Shown: piece after piece, positions 8,880 through 16,905 of the stretch
Layout: each line of letters begins with the position of its first letter
Numbering within the stretch: position 1 is the first letter of the stretch
Source of the DNA: Rhodanobacteraceae bacterium
GTDB lineage: Bacteria; Pseudomonadota; Gammaproteobacteria; Xanthomonadales; SZUA-5
DNA: 64,000 bases
NCBI GenBank assembly: GCA_016713135.1
Contig: JADJPR010000003.1
Coordinates: 1-64,000 of the forward strand
Direction of reading: 5' to 3'
Position numbers and translations under genes: made by a program
The notes under the pieces: model-generated
What the model saw: only the letters and a program-made list of their open reading frames with translations
The model's database searches: none
What the model was told of the DNA's origin: nothing

Positions 8880-9452
8880 ATGGTCAATGCAATGCGTGCG
8901 GCGCTGGCGGTACTGATCCTGTTGTCGGGATCGACGGCGACGGCGGTCAATCATGCGGGCGTGGACATCGCACCACTGGTGCGCCCCGAGGGCCAGACTC
9001 GGCCGTGGCCCTTGCTCGGCTCCGCGGTGGTCAACCGCAGCTTCATCCCGTTCTACGGCCTGGCCATGCACGCCCCGGCAGACGCGCTCGCCCAGGGCGA
9101 CATCGGCCTCGGGCTGACGCCATTGCAGATCACCTTGGTGTGGTACGCGAACGCGCTGCCCAAAGAGCAAGTCGAGGAGCATTTCCGCAAGCTCTATTTC
9201 CAGGTCACTGACGAGGAAGCCCGGCGCCGCATCGGCAACCGGCTGGAAAAATTCCTGGCGCTGCTGCCGCCAGCGGTGCGCGGACAGAAGATCATGTTCG
9301 AGTATTCACCCGACGGCGGCATGATCGTCAGCGCGGAAGGCGGCGGCAGGGAGCACTTCGCCGGCATCGATTTCAACCGCGGATTGCTCGCGATGTGGCT
9401 GGGCCCGAATGCGGATCCGGAAGTGCGCAAGGGTCTGACCACGGCGCCGTGA
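8880..9452 (+). CDS. Exported chalcone-isomerase-like protein
   Basis: A protein of 190 residues with a signal peptide (MVNAMRAALAVLILLSGSTATA). The mature part has the layout of bacterial chalcone-isomerase-like proteins: a strand G-S-A-V-V-N-R-S-F-I-P-F-Y-G-L-A-M, a helix pair with LPKEQVEEHFRKLYF, and the late glycine-rich strands (FEYSPDGGMIV, HFAGIDFNRGLLAMWLG). In bacteria this fold usually lacks flavonoid isomerase activity and may bind lipids. The true role is unknown. The ATG at 8880 has a purine-rich AAGGGG upstream and starts the signal peptide. Confidence 0.65.
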   Translation: MVNAMRAALAVLILLSGSTATAVNHAGVDIAPLVRPEGQTRPWPLLGSAVVNRSFIPFYGLAMHAPADALAQGDIGLGLTPLQITLVWYANALPKEQVEEHFRKLYFQVTDEEARRRIGNRLEKFLALLPPAVRGQKIMFEYSPDGGMIVSAEGGGREHFAGIDFNRGLLAMWLGPNADPEVRKGLTTAP

Positions 9453-9514
9453 GGCGGCTTGCTGCCTGGTCTTGAGCGGGGCGGGAACGGTCGGCGCCTG
9501 TCCGGATTGAGTCT

Positions 9515-9713
9515 GGTTGTCGGTTGCTGGTTGTCGGTTGTCGGCAGCCAGAGCCGGCAGGCCGAGAGCCAGTGGGAGCGGCTTCAGCCGCGATCTTTTC
9601 AGGCCAGGCGCAGGAAAGTTCGCCGAGAGAGTCGGCCCCCACAGGCGAGCGGCGTGCGAGCTTCGCTGCCAACAACCAACAACCAACAACCAACAACCAA
9701 CAACCAACAACCA
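9515..9713. repeat. Long inverted repeat E2, GTTGTCG / AACAACC arms
   Basis: The left arm (9515-9545) is a GGTTGTCGGTTG-type series. The right arm (9668-9713) contains six exact tandem AACAACC heptamers (9671-9712), so the arms pair imperfectly. The long spacer holds a second small palindrome GCGGCTTCAGCCGC (9578-9591) within GTGGGAGCGGCTTCAGCCGC, a sequence type widespread in Pseudomonas and Xanthomonadales intergenic regions. The spacer word CGAGAGCC-GTGGGAGCGG resembles part of E8. It fills most of the 386-base gap before the phasin promoter. Confidence 0.82.
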
Positions 9714-9772
9714 GCCGACAGCGTGGTCCACGTCTGGTCGCCTCGGCGCTCCTTGCCCTCGCCAGAAAAATG

Positions 9773-9801
9773 TTGCACTGCACAAAAATCGGGTATATGC
9801 T
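9773..9801 (+). promoter_or_regulatory. Phasin promoter, TTGCAC-17-TATGCT
   Basis: A sigma-70-like promoter: -35 box TTGCAC (9773-9778), a 17-base spacer and -10 box TATGCT (9796-9801), 37 bases before the phasin start. TGCAC occurs twice across the -35 box (9775, 9780) and again right after the -10 box (9801). TGC-rich repeats overlapping phasin promoters are bound by the repressor PhaR in other bacteria, so an operator here is plausible but not shown. Confidence 0.6.
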
Positions 9802-9838
9802 GCACCGCAACATGGGGCAGTCCCGAGGAGAGCGAGTC

Positions 9839-10216
9839 ATGTACGAGCAAGCTAGCAACCAGTTCCTGGCCCTGTCGAAGCAGGCAGCCGAGACCTTCAT
9901 CAAGGCCAATGCGATTGCGGTCGAAGGCTTCGAGAAGCTGATCGACATCCAGTTGAAGACCATCGAAGACCGCGTCAAGGTCGCCACCGATCTGATGGGT
10001 CAGGCCGGCGAAGTGCGCGATCTGGACGGCGTCCGCGCCGCGTTCCCGAAGAGCGTGAGCCTGGTCAAGGACTCCGCCGAGAAGTTCTACGCGACCAGCC
10101 AGGAAGTGGCCGGCGTGCTGACCAAGACCGGCGAGGCTTTTGGCCAGCTGTTCAAGGGCACCGTCGAAGCCGCCAACGACACCGTCGTCAAGGCCAAGGC
10201 CGCCAAGGCTCGCTGA
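9839..10216 (+). CDS. Phasin family protein
   Basis: A 125-residue helical protein of the phasin family, which coats polyhydroxyalkanoate granules and limits their coalescence. The N-terminus MYEQASNQFLALSKQAAETFIKANAI and the segment GFEKLIDIQLKTIEDRVKVATDLM are typical of the phasin_2 type, followed by a long amphipathic helix and a lysine/alanine-rich tail. The ATG at 9839 has GAGGAG eight bases upstream. Upstream in-frame codons run into the repeat and are not used. It is a single-gene unit with its own promoter and a strong terminator. No PHA synthase is in the window. Confidence 0.85.
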   Translation: MYEQASNQFLALSKQAAETFIKANAIAVEGFEKLIDIQLKTIEDRVKVATDLMGQAGEVRDLDGVRAAFPKSVSLVKDSAEKFYATSQEVAGVLTKTGEAFGQLFKGTVEAANDTVVKAKAAKAR

Positions 10217-10308
10217 GCCTGGTCATGCCGCTGCCCTGACGGGCGGCGGCAACGCGCAAGGGCGACGCGACTATCCAGTCCCCTCCCCTGAATTTTCGCG
10301 TCGCTTTG

Positions 10309-10345
10309 CCCCCCGGTTGGCCTTGCCAGCCGGGGGTTTTTCTTT
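10309..10345 (+). terminator. Intrinsic terminator after the phasin gene
   Basis: A stem of about 11 base pairs, CCCCGGTTGGC/GCCAGCCGGGG with one mismatch and a CTT loop, followed by TTTTTCTTT. It lies about 95 bases after the phasin stop and only on this strand has a T-tract, so it serves the phasin transcript rather than the convergent MAPEG gene. Confidence 0.85.
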
Positions 10346-10356
10346 GTGGGGCTGGC

Positions 10357-10731
10357 TCAGGCCGCAAGGATGAACATCGCCACCCAGCAGGCGGTTGCGA
10401 GGGCCCAGAACAAGCTGCGCAAGGCCGCCTTGTCGGCCACGTAACATACGAAATATCCCAGGCGCGCGGCGATGAAGCCCATCGCCAGCTGGTCCAGCCG
10501 ATCCTGGCCGAGCCCAAGCTGGTGCGCGATGATCACCGCGGCAGCGAACGGCGGAAACGCCTCGAAGGAATTGAGGTGGGCCCAATGCGCGCGCAGGCGG
10601 AAGCCGGACAGGCCCGCCTGAAAGTCGCGCGGGCGATTGTTGTCGAAACCGGGGCCGCTGAACTTGGCGAAGCCGGTAAACGCAATGGGCAGGAAGGCGG
10701 CGATCAGCACGCACCAGTAGGCGGTCGTCAT
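10357..10731 (-). CDS. MAPEG family membrane protein
   Basis: An integral membrane protein of 124 residues with four predicted helices, matching the MAPEG superfamily (membrane-associated eicosanoid and glutathione metabolism). The signature region is FDNNRPRDFQAGLSGFRLRAHWAHLNSFEAFPPF, with RA-x-x-A-x-x-N-x-x-E conserved. Bacterial members are mostly uncharacterised, some have glutathione transferase activity. The start at 10731 has GGAGA six bases upstream. That sequence lies within the alternative start at 10749. It converges on the phasin gene. Confidence 0.83.
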   Translation of the reverse strand: MTTAYWCVLIAAFLPIAFTGFAKFSGPGFDNNRPRDFQAGLSGFRLRAHWAHLNSFEAFPPFAAAVIIAHQLGLGQDRLDQLAMGFIAARLGYFVCYVADKAALRSLFWALATACWVAMFILAA

Positions 10732-10844
10732 CAGTATCTCCGTTCGCAAAGCTCAGGGTGAAGGATCGACCGGCCCGTCCGTGATAGCGTCCACGCCCGG
10801 CGGTCGGCACAGACCGCATCATTACGCATCTTGGGGATCGTCGG

Positions 10845-12401
10845 ATGTTCCTGTCGCTGCTCAGTGGCAACCAGAAGGGCCGGGTGATCAAGCTCGAGGG
10901 TAACGGCCTGCTCGGCCGCGATCCCGCGGTCGAGTACTCGATCGACGACCCGACCGTGTCGCGCAAGCATGCCGAACTGCTGCAGTCGGGCAACGGCTGG
11001 CGCCTGCGCGACCTCGGCAGCGCGAACGGTACCGAAATCAACGGGGTGCGCCTGATCGGCGACAAGGCTCTGGCCGAAGGCGATGTCATCAGCCTGGGGC
11101 GGGTGACGCTGCAGTACACCGGGCAGCTAGCCGGGACGATGCGTGGGCCGGGCCCATTGTCCGAACAGACCCAGCCACCGACCGGGCGCGCCGAGGCTGC
11201 CGTGGCAATGCTGGCGCGGATCCTCGATAACCTGCGAGCCGAGCACAAGGACGCCGAGGAGCAGGCATCCGCGGCGCTGGCGGCGCTGGTCGAGCATCTG
11301 CCCGGTGCCACCCGTGCCAGCTTGATCGACTGGCGTGCGGGCAAGATCCTGTCGCGCGCGCCGGTCGACGCCGAGATTTCCCGCAGCACCTTGTTCCGCG
11401 CGCTCGCGGCGCTGAAATCGACACCTTCCGGGGTGGCGGTGTGGTCCGCAGACGAATGCCGAGCCTTGGCCGAATCGCTGTCCCTGCCCGAGGTTGCGCC
11501 CTTCGTCGCCGTGCCGGTGGACCACCAGGTGGGCCTGCTGCTGGAAGGATCCGGCAGCGCCGTTGCCGTCGCCGACATGCGCCTCGAACTCGGACAGCTG
11601 GCCGACGCCGCCCTGCTGTTGCGAATACCACTGGCCGGTATCCGGACCCAGGCAGCGGCAGGCTCGCGCAAGATGCGCGATTCCGACCTGCGCCTGGCTC
11701 AGCGCATTCAGCAGCGCCTGCTGACGCCGCCGCCGGCGGCGGTGGATGGCTTCGAGCTCGCGTTGAGCTACACCCCGGCGCTGATGGTCGGCGGCGACTT
11801 CTATCACATCGAACGACGCGCGAACGACGAGTTGGCGGTACTGATCGGCGACGTCTCCGGCAAAGGCGTGTCGGCGGCGATGTACATGGCCTACCTGGTC
11901 GCCGACCTGCGCCACCAGTTGCTGCAGAACGTCGGTCCCAAGGAATTGCTCGAGAACCTGCAGCGTTCGCTGGTGCCGGTGTTCGAGCCCGGCATGTTCG
12001 TCACCGTGGCGGCAGTGTTCATCAACACCCGCACCGGCATGTGCCGCGTGGGCCTCGCCGGCCATTCCGCACCGGTGCTACGCACGGCGGCGCGCAAGGT
12101 GATCGAGATGGGCCTGGACCCGGGATCGCCGGTGGGCGCCGACATGGAGTTGCAGGTGCGCGAGCAGCGGCTGCAGCTGGCGCCCGGCGACTGCCTGGTG
12201 CTGACCACGGATGGCGTGGAGGAGGGCGAGAACTCGGCCGGCGAGGCCTACGGCAAGAGCCGTCGCGACCAGATCCTGCTTGCCTGCGACAATGCCGGTG
12301 AAATCAATCAGGCGCTACGCAAGTCCCTGCTGGATTTTGTCGGCAAGGATCGCTCCACCGACGACCTGACCATCATCTGCCTGGGGCGCACGCGCGTTTG
12401 A
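10845..12401 (+). CDS. FHA-domain PP2C/SpoIIE-type serine phosphatase
   Basis: A 518-residue cytoplasmic signalling protein. Residues about 5-95 form an FHA domain (LLGRDPAVEYSIDDPTVSRKHAEL, DLGSANGTEING), which binds phosphothreonine. Residues about 130-270 look GAF-like. The C-terminal part is a SpoIIE-type PPM phosphatase with the metal ligands in VGGDFYHI, IGDVSGKGVSAAMYMAYL, LTTDGVEEGEN and STDDLTII. Such enzymes dephosphorylate STAS anti-sigma antagonists in partner-switching pathways. A STAS protein is encoded convergently 64 bases downstream, which suggests a substrate, though this is inference. Confidence 0.88.
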   Translation: MFLSLLSGNQKGRVIKLEGNGLLGRDPAVEYSIDDPTVSRKHAELLQSGNGWRLRDLGSANGTEINGVRLIGDKALAEGDVISLGRVTLQYTGQLAGTMRGPGPLSEQTQPPTGRAEAAVAMLARILDNLRAEHKDAEEQASAALAALVEHLPGATRASLIDWRAGKILSRAPVDAEISRSTLFRALAALKSTPSGVAVWSADECRALAESLSLPEVAPFVAVPVDHQVGLLLEGSGSAVAVADMRLELGQLADAALLLRIPLAGIRTQAAAGSRKMRDSDLRLAQRIQQRLLTPPPAAVDGFELALSYTPALMVGGDFYHIERRANDELAVLIGDVSGKGVSAAMYMAYLVADLRHQLLQNVGPKELLENLQRSLVPVFEPGMFVTVAAVFINTRTGMCRVGLAGHSAPVLRTAARKVIEMGLDPGSPVGADMELQVREQRLQLAPGDCLVLTTDGVEEGENSAGEAYGKSRRDQILLACDNAGEINQALRKSLLDFVGKDRSTDDLTIICLGRTRV

Positions 12402-12465
12402 CCGTGTCCGTTTGCCGGTGAATCGCCGCGCGATACACCGGCCTACGCGGATGCGCTCAGTTGCC

Positions 12466-13002
12466 TCACTGCCCCTTGAGCCAGGCCAGCAGGCGTGCGA
12501 ACAGGCCCTGCTTGGGTGCCGGCTTGGCGCCGAGCAGGTCCGCCGCCTGGCGCCCGACCGACGGGCCCGAGGCTGCAGTGGCTGGCTTCGCAGCGTTGCT
12601 GGCCGCGCCGAGCAGATCGGCCGCCGCCTTGCTGACGGCTGGCGTCGGCGCCGCGGTCGCGCCGGCGGCTCCGCCGAGTGCCGATTCGATGTCGGCGGCG
12701 ATCGTGAACAACTTGCTGAAGCCGGACAGGTCGAACACCTGGCGCACGCTCGGCGCAAGCCCGCAAAGGCGCAGCGCGCCGCCGCCCGCCTGCAATTGCT
12801 TGGCGAGAGCGAGCAATACGCGCAGCCCCGCGCTGCTGACATAGCTGATGCCGGCGAGGTCGACGACAAAGCGTCGCTCGCCCGCGGCGGTGAGATCGTG
12901 CGCGGCCAGTTCGAAGTCGGCGGAGGTCTCGGTGTCGAGACGACCGTTCAACTTGAGCACGCGGAAATCTCCGTGGGTTTCGCTGCCGATGTCTAGCGCC
13001 AT
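12466..13002 (-). CDS. STAS-domain protein, anti-sigma factor antagonist-like
   Basis: A 178-residue protein. Residues 1-100 are a STAS domain of the SpoIIAA/RsbV kind, with VVDLAGISYVSSAGLRVLLALAK containing the usual phosphorylatable serine in the S-S-A-G-L motif. The C-terminal part is alanine-rich and contains two similar segments, KAAADLLGAASNAAKPA and RQAADLLGAKPAPKQG, then an amphipathic end FARLLAWLKGQ that might contact a membrane or partner. GAGG lies seven bases before the ATG. The gene starts seven bases after the FHA gene and is probably co-transcribed with it. Confidence 0.85.
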   Translation of the reverse strand: MALDIGSETHGDFRVLKLNGRLDTETSADFELAAHDLTAAGERRFVVDLAGISYVSSAGLRVLLALAKQLQAGGGALRLCGLAPSVRQVFDLSGFSKLFTIAADIESALGGAAGATAAPTPAVSKAAADLLGAASNAAKPATAASGPSVGRQAADLLGAKPAPKQGLFARLLAWLKGQ

Positions 13003-13009
13003 GCGATCC

Positions 13010-14023
13010 TCAAAGCAAACGGAAGTTGAACTGGGCGGGTCCGACCGACAGCGTATCACCCTCGGCCAACACATGCTCCTGAATCACGGAGCCATTGATC
13101 CTGACCGAACCGCTGGCGGCGATGTCGCGCACGCAAAAGCCGGCGCGTGTCATGGTGATCTCGAGGTGGCGCTTGGCGACGCCGTTGGCCGACAGTTGCA
13201 GGTCACAGCCCGCGTCGCTGCCGATACTCACCGGTTTCAGGCCAAGGGTCTGCACAACCGAACCGGCCTCGACGTTCTTCGGTTCCAGGCGGCCCTGGCG
13301 GAACACCACGGTGGCGTCGGGGTTGCGCGAGGAGCGGCTGACCGGACGTGCGCCCGGCGACGGCATCGCCGCGGCCGGCGCCATCGGCGGTGCCGGGCTG
13401 GCTGGCGCCGGCGGCGCGGGGGCAGCAGTCGGTGCCGGCGCGGCCGGCGTGAGGACAGCTGTCGCCAGATCAGCTGGCGGGGTTGGCCGGATCGGCGCGG
13501 CAATGATCGTGGCCTCGCTGGCGGCGGGTGCGCTGATGGCGCTCATCCGCGCAGTGTCGTCGTCGCTGCCTTCCAGTTCGGCCTCAGAGGCGACCACCGC
13601 AAGGAAGCGCTCCTTGAGCGACTGCGCCTGGTCGCGCGCCTTGCCATGCTGGTCGATGCGTGAATCGATCGCCTTGACCCGACGACCCTTTTCGGCGTCG
13701 TCGAATTCGCCAAGCGCGTGGCGGAATTCGATTTCCTCGCGGTCCAGCCTGGCGGCGGAGAACGCCTGTTCGAGGTTGGCCAGTTCCGCTCGCAGCAGGC
13801 GGTAGGCCTCGCCCGCGCGCTGCTTCAAGGGCGCAGCCTGGCTCGCCAGTTCATCCAGCCGGCGCTTGTAGTCATCGTGCACCCGCTGGTAGACCTCGGG
13901 CGACACCTGCTCGCGGCGTGCCGCCATCGCTTTAAGCCGCTCGCCCACCTGGTCGTGTTCCGACTTGATCGCGGCCAGCGCGTCCACCGCACTCAGGTCG
14001 ACAGCATTCAGATCCAGCGCCAT
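13010..14023 (-). CDS. Coiled-coil protein with C-terminal FHA domain
   Basis: A 337-residue protein in three parts. Residues about 10-150 are helical and charged, likely a coiled coil (KSEHDQVGERLKAMAARREQ onwards). Residues about 165-235 are a proline/alanine linker. Residues about 250-337 form an FHA-like domain with VSIGSDAGCDLQLSANGVAKRHLEITM and VRINGSVIQEHVLAEGDTLSVG. The canonical arginine/serine pattern of phosphothreonine-binding FHA loops is partly altered (KRH in place of SRRH), so binding is uncertain. The start at 14023 opens the conserved part. The gene is the middle of a three-gene set with cNMP-FHA upstream and STAS downstream. Confidence 0.75.
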   Translation of the reverse strand: MALDLNAVDLSAVDALAAIKSEHDQVGERLKAMAARREQVSPEVYQRVHDDYKRRLDELASQAAPLKQRAGEAYRLLRAELANLEQAFSAARLDREEIEFRHALGEFDDAEKGRRVKAIDSRIDQHGKARDQAQSLKERFLAVVASEAELEGSDDDTARMSAISAPAASEATIIAAPIRPTPPADLATAVLTPAAPAPTAAPAPPAPASPAPPMAPAAAMPSPGARPVSRSSRNPDATVVFRQGRLEPKNVEAGSVVQTLGLKPVSIGSDAGCDLQLSANGVAKRHLEITMTRAGFCVRDIAASGSVRINGSVIQEHVLAEGDTLSVGPAQFNFRLL

Positions 14024-14072
14024 ATTGCCTCCGTGCAGCGCGGCGACCGGCGGTCGTCGGAAATGCATCTTG

Positions 14073-14915
14073 TCACAACGGCTCGACCTTGAGTTCGACC
14101 GAGCCGAAGCGCAGGGTGTCGCCAGGGGCCAGCGGGCGCGCTTGGCCGGTGGCAACGCGCACGCCGTTGATGAAGGTGCCGTTGGTGGTGCCGACTTCCT
14201 CGCGCAGAAACAGCAAGCCGTCCTCGTTGACCACCTTGGCGTGCCGGCGCGAAAGGCTGCGCTGGTTGTCCAGCGGCCCGAGGTTGATCTCGGGCAGCAG
14301 GCCGGTCACCGGGTCCGGGCGCCCGATCAACATCTCGGTCTTGCCGGTGTTGAGCGCAAATTCGGCGCCGCTCTCCATGTGCACGAGCTTGACCGGCTGG
14401 CCGAGCTTGGAGGGGTCGATGACGACAGCGCGCCGGGTGGGCGTCAGCTGCGCCGGCTTGGGAATCTCGCCGCGCACCGTCTCCGGAGGCAGTGTTGCCG
14501 GAACTGCGACGGGCGCGGCGGCCGCAGCGCCGCGCCGCAGCAGGTCCAGTTCCGACTGGCTCGATTGCAGCAACTCCTCGGTGCGGCGCAGGCGCGCCAC
14601 CAGCTTGCGCATGATCCGGACCGCGATCTCGAAGTTCTCGCGCAGCATCCCGGCGAAGGCCGCGCGATCCACCCGCAACAAGCGCGCCGCCGTGACCGAG
14701 CGCACCGAGGCGAAGCGCGGCTGATCCTCGAGGATGGCCATTTCGCCGAAGAAATCTCCCGGCCCGAGGATCGCCAACGGCGTCGGACCGCGCGCCGCGC
14801 GCAGCACTTCCAGCGTACCGACTTCAATGATGTACATGTCACTGCCCGCGTCGCCTTCGCGGAACACGTAGTTCCCGGCAGGCATGTCGACGAACACCGG
14901 TTTCAGTTCGCTCAT
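14073..14915 (-). CDS. Cyclic-nucleotide-binding and FHA domain protein
   Basis: A 280-residue cytoplasmic protein. The N-terminal half is a CRP-type cyclic nucleotide-binding domain (YVFREGDAGSDMYIIEVGTLEVL, ILGPGDFFGEMAILEDQPRFASV), with FGEMAIL-(x)5-RFASV matching the phosphate-binding cassette. A short coiled coil and linker follow. The C-terminal domain is FHA (EMLIGRPDP, NQRSLSRRHAKVV, TTNGTFINGVRV) with the canonical SRRH and NG residues. No helix-turn-helix follows, so it is not a transcription factor of the Crp type. It probably links a nucleotide signal to threonine-phosphorylation signalling. Confidence 0.87.
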   Translation of the reverse strand: MSELKPVFVDMPAGNYVFREGDAGSDMYIIEVGTLEVLRAARGPTPLAILGPGDFFGEMAILEDQPRFASVRSVTAARLLRVDRAAFAGMLRENFEIAVRIMRKLVARLRRTEELLQSSQSELDLLRRGAAAAAPVAVPATLPPETVRGEIPKPAQLTPTRRAVVIDPSKLGQPVKLVHMESGAEFALNTGKTEMLIGRPDPVTGLLPEINLGPLDNQRSLSRRHAKVVNEDGLLFLREEVGTTNGTFINGVRVATGQARPLAPGDTLRFGSVELKVEPL

Positions 14916-15007
14916 CGGTAGGCTCGGGCAGGGCAGGCGCTGCAGCGACCGGGCTGCAGCCATGCCGCGAGTATGCCGAGCGCTGGAAGGCAGCGGCAAG
15001 CGGCGGG

Positions 15008-15165
15008 GCGTGGTGACGCGGGGGGGGTGAAGCGGGGCGAGGTGAAGCGGGGGCGTGGTGAAGCTACCCGTCACCTCAGTGCCGCGCAAAGATTGCAGTG
15101 CTGGTCCCTTGACCCCTGCCCCTCTCCCCGCTCCTGCTCTCGTTCCGCCCTGCCCCCGCCCCTCC
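15008..15165. repeat. GC-rich imperfect inverted repeat E3, probable family member
   Basis: The 385-base gap between the cNMP-FHA gene and atpI holds a G-rich stretch with repeated GGTGAAGCGGGG words (15008-15062) and, after a spacer, a C-rich stretch with CCCCTTGACCCCTGCCCC. Complementarity is weaker than in the other repeats. The G-rich-then-C-rich layout is the same. The atp promoter lies downstream of it. Confidence 0.45.
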
Positions 15166-15218
15166 CAACGTCGTAGAGCCCGGGCTCGACGAATCGGGCA
15201 AAATTACGCTGGAACGGG

Positions 15219-15248
15219 TTGCGGCGTCTTTCGGGCGACCCATATACT
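15219..15248 (+). promoter_or_regulatory. Likely atp operon promoter, TTGCGG-18-TATACT
   Basis: A sigma-70-like promoter with -35 TTGCGG (15219-15224), an 18-base spacer and -10 TATACT (15243-15248). It ends 52 bases before the atpI start and is the best promoter-like sequence upstream of the operon. Confidence 0.6.
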
Positions 15249-15300
15249 CTCGCTGATTTTCCGGCCGGCCCTGGTTGCCGTGGTCTGCAACAGTTCCGGG

Positions 15301-15681
15301 GTGAGCCGCGTGCACGATCCGTACGCGAAGGGCCGCAAGTTGGCCTGGAAGGTGGTGCAGTTTCAGTGCGGGGCTGGCGTTCTGCTCGCCGCCGCGCTCT
15401 GGCTCATCAGCGGACGCATGGATCTGGGATTCGGCGCACTGTGGGGCGCGGGGTCGGTGGCGTCGGCACAGGCAGTGTTCGCCTGGCGCCAGATGCAGGG
15501 AGTGGCGGCGGTATCCGCGCTGTTGCGGCGCTTCTACGGTGCTGCCGCGTGGAAATGGCTGGTGTTGTTCGCGCTGTTCGCGCTGGGTCTGGTGGTGCTG
15601 CGGTTGCCCGCGGGCGGCTTGCTGGCAGGGCTGATCGCAGCACAGATTGCAGGGACTTTGGGCTTGATACGCTATGGATAA
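15301..15681 (+). CDS. atpI: ATP synthase protein I
   Basis: Small membrane protein that heads most proteobacterial atp operons and is thought to help assemble the c-ring. It has about 126 residues, a positively charged N-terminus (SRVHDPYAKGRKLAWKV) and four predicted helices. The sequence family is poorly conserved, so position is the main evidence. The GTG at 15301 is preferred, a second GTG lies at 15310. An open frame runs further upstream but lacks family features. It overlaps atpB by eight bases. Confidence 0.78.
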   Translation: MSRVHDPYAKGRKLAWKVVQFQCGAGVLLAAALWLISGRMDLGFGALWGAGSVASAQAVFAWRQMQGVAAVSALLRRFYGAAAWKWLVLFALFALGLVVLRLPAGGLLAGLIAAQIAGTLGLIRYG

Positions 15682-16516
15682 GCTGCTGACGATGATCGCA
15701 AGCGAAGGTGGCTCCGGTGGCATGACGGAGTACATCAAGCATCACTTGCATCACCTCGAATGGAAGGTGGGCGAGGGCGCGTTCTGGACCATCCACCTGG
15801 ACAGCGTGGTCTTCAAGTTCCTCGCGATCGCGGTGTTCCTGTTCCTGTTCGTGCGCGTTGCGCGCCGCTCCACTGCGGGCGTGCCGGGCAAGCTGCAGTG
15901 CGCCATCGAGATGATCGTCGAGTTCGTCGACGGGCTGGTCAAGGAAACCTTCCACGGCCACAGCAAGCTGATCGCGCCACTGGCCGTGACCATCTTCGGC
16001 ATGGTGTTCCTGATGAACTTCATGGACATGCTGCCGGTGGACGCGCTCCCCGCCGCGGCGCATGCCAGCGGCATCAACTACCTGCGCGTGGTGCCCACGG
16101 CCGACCTCAACACCACGCTCGGCATGGCGCTGTGCGTGTTCTTCCTGATCCAGTACATGGGCATCAAGCACAAGGGCCTGGGTGGCTTCTTCGGCGAGTT
16201 CTTCACCGCGCCGTTCGGTCCCAAGGGTGCGCCGGCCAATCTGTTGCTGCGCTTGATCGAGGAAGCCGTGCGCCCGGTGTCGCTGTCGCTGCGACTGTTT
16301 GGCAACATGTACGCGGGCGAGCTGATCTTCATCCTGATCGCGGTGATGACGCTCGGCGCCACCCTGACTTCCCTCTCGTTCTACGCGCTGGCCCCGGTGC
16401 AGTTCATCGCCGGCTTCGTGTGGACCGTGTTCCACATCCTGGTGATCACGCTGCAGGCCTTCATCTTCATGATGCTGACCGTCGTGTATCTCAGCATGGC
16501 AGCAGAGCATCACTGA
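15674..16516 (+). CDS. atpB: ATP synthase F0 subunit a
   Basis: Membrane subunit that forms the proton half-channels next to the c-ring. It has 280 residues. The key helix contains the essential arginine in RPVSLSLRLFGNMYAGELIF. FMDMLPVD, TADLNTTLGMAL and the last helix VITLQAFIFMMLTVVYLSMA are typical of gammaproteobacterial AtpB. It follows atpI with an eight-base overlap and is followed by atpE after about 50 bases. Confidence 0.97.
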   Translation: MDKLLTMIASEGGSGGMTEYIKHHLHHLEWKVGEGAFWTIHLDSVVFKFLAIAVFLFLFVRVARRSTAGVPGKLQCAIEMIVEFVDGLVKETFHGHSKLIAPLAVTIFGMVFLMNFMDMLPVDALPAAAHASGINYLRVVPTADLNTTLGMALCVFFLIQYMGIKHKGLGGFFGEFFTAPFGPKGAPANLLLRLIEEAVRPVSLSLRLFGNMYAGELIFILIAVMTLGATLTSLSFYALAPVQFIAGFVWTVFHILVITLQAFIFMMLTVVYLSMAAEHH

Positions 16517-16568
16517 GTTTCGCTACACCCTCCACCCAAACCTTGTTTACGGAAATACGGAGTCGACC

Positions 16569-16844
16569 ATGGAAGCCAACACCCAATTCATTGCCGAAGT
16601 GATGAGCTACACGCTGATCGCCGCTGGCCTTCTGATCGGCCTGGGCGCGCTCGGCACCGCCATCGGCTTCGCGCTGCTGGGCGGCAAGTTCCTGGAAGGC
16701 GCCAGCCGCCAGCCGGAACTGGCTCCGATGCTGCAGACCAAGATGTTCATCGTCGCCGGCCTGTTGGACGCCGTGCCGATCATCGGCGTCGCCATCGCGC
16801 TGCTGCTGATCTTCGCCAATCCGTTCATCTCGGCGCTGTCCTAA
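16569..16844 (+). CDS. atpE: ATP synthase F0 subunit c
   Basis: Proteolipid of the rotor ring: two helices joined by a polar loop, 91 residues. The glycine-rich first helix (GLGALGTAIGFALLGGKFLEG), loop ASRQPELAPML and second helix GLLDAVPIIGVAIALLLIF are visible. The proton-carrying carboxylate is the aspartate in GLLDAVP. The glutamate-serine type ligands of sodium rings are absent, so a proton ring is expected. GGAG lies a few bases before the ATG. Confidence 0.97.
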   Translation: MEANTQFIAEVMSYTLIAAGLLIGLGALGTAIGFALLGGKFLEGASRQPELAPMLQTKMFIVAGLLDAVPIIGVAIALLLIFANPFISALS

Positions 16845-16905
16845 CTCGTTCCTGACAGCGACCACCGACGGTGGCCCCTGGCTGCCGTCGTAACGGAGTA
16901 CAGCG

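Noticed and set aside
9668..9715. Regular AACAACC repeats as a CRISPR array
   Set aside because: The period is seven bases with no spacers, and the repeats pair with an upstream arm. No cas gene is present.
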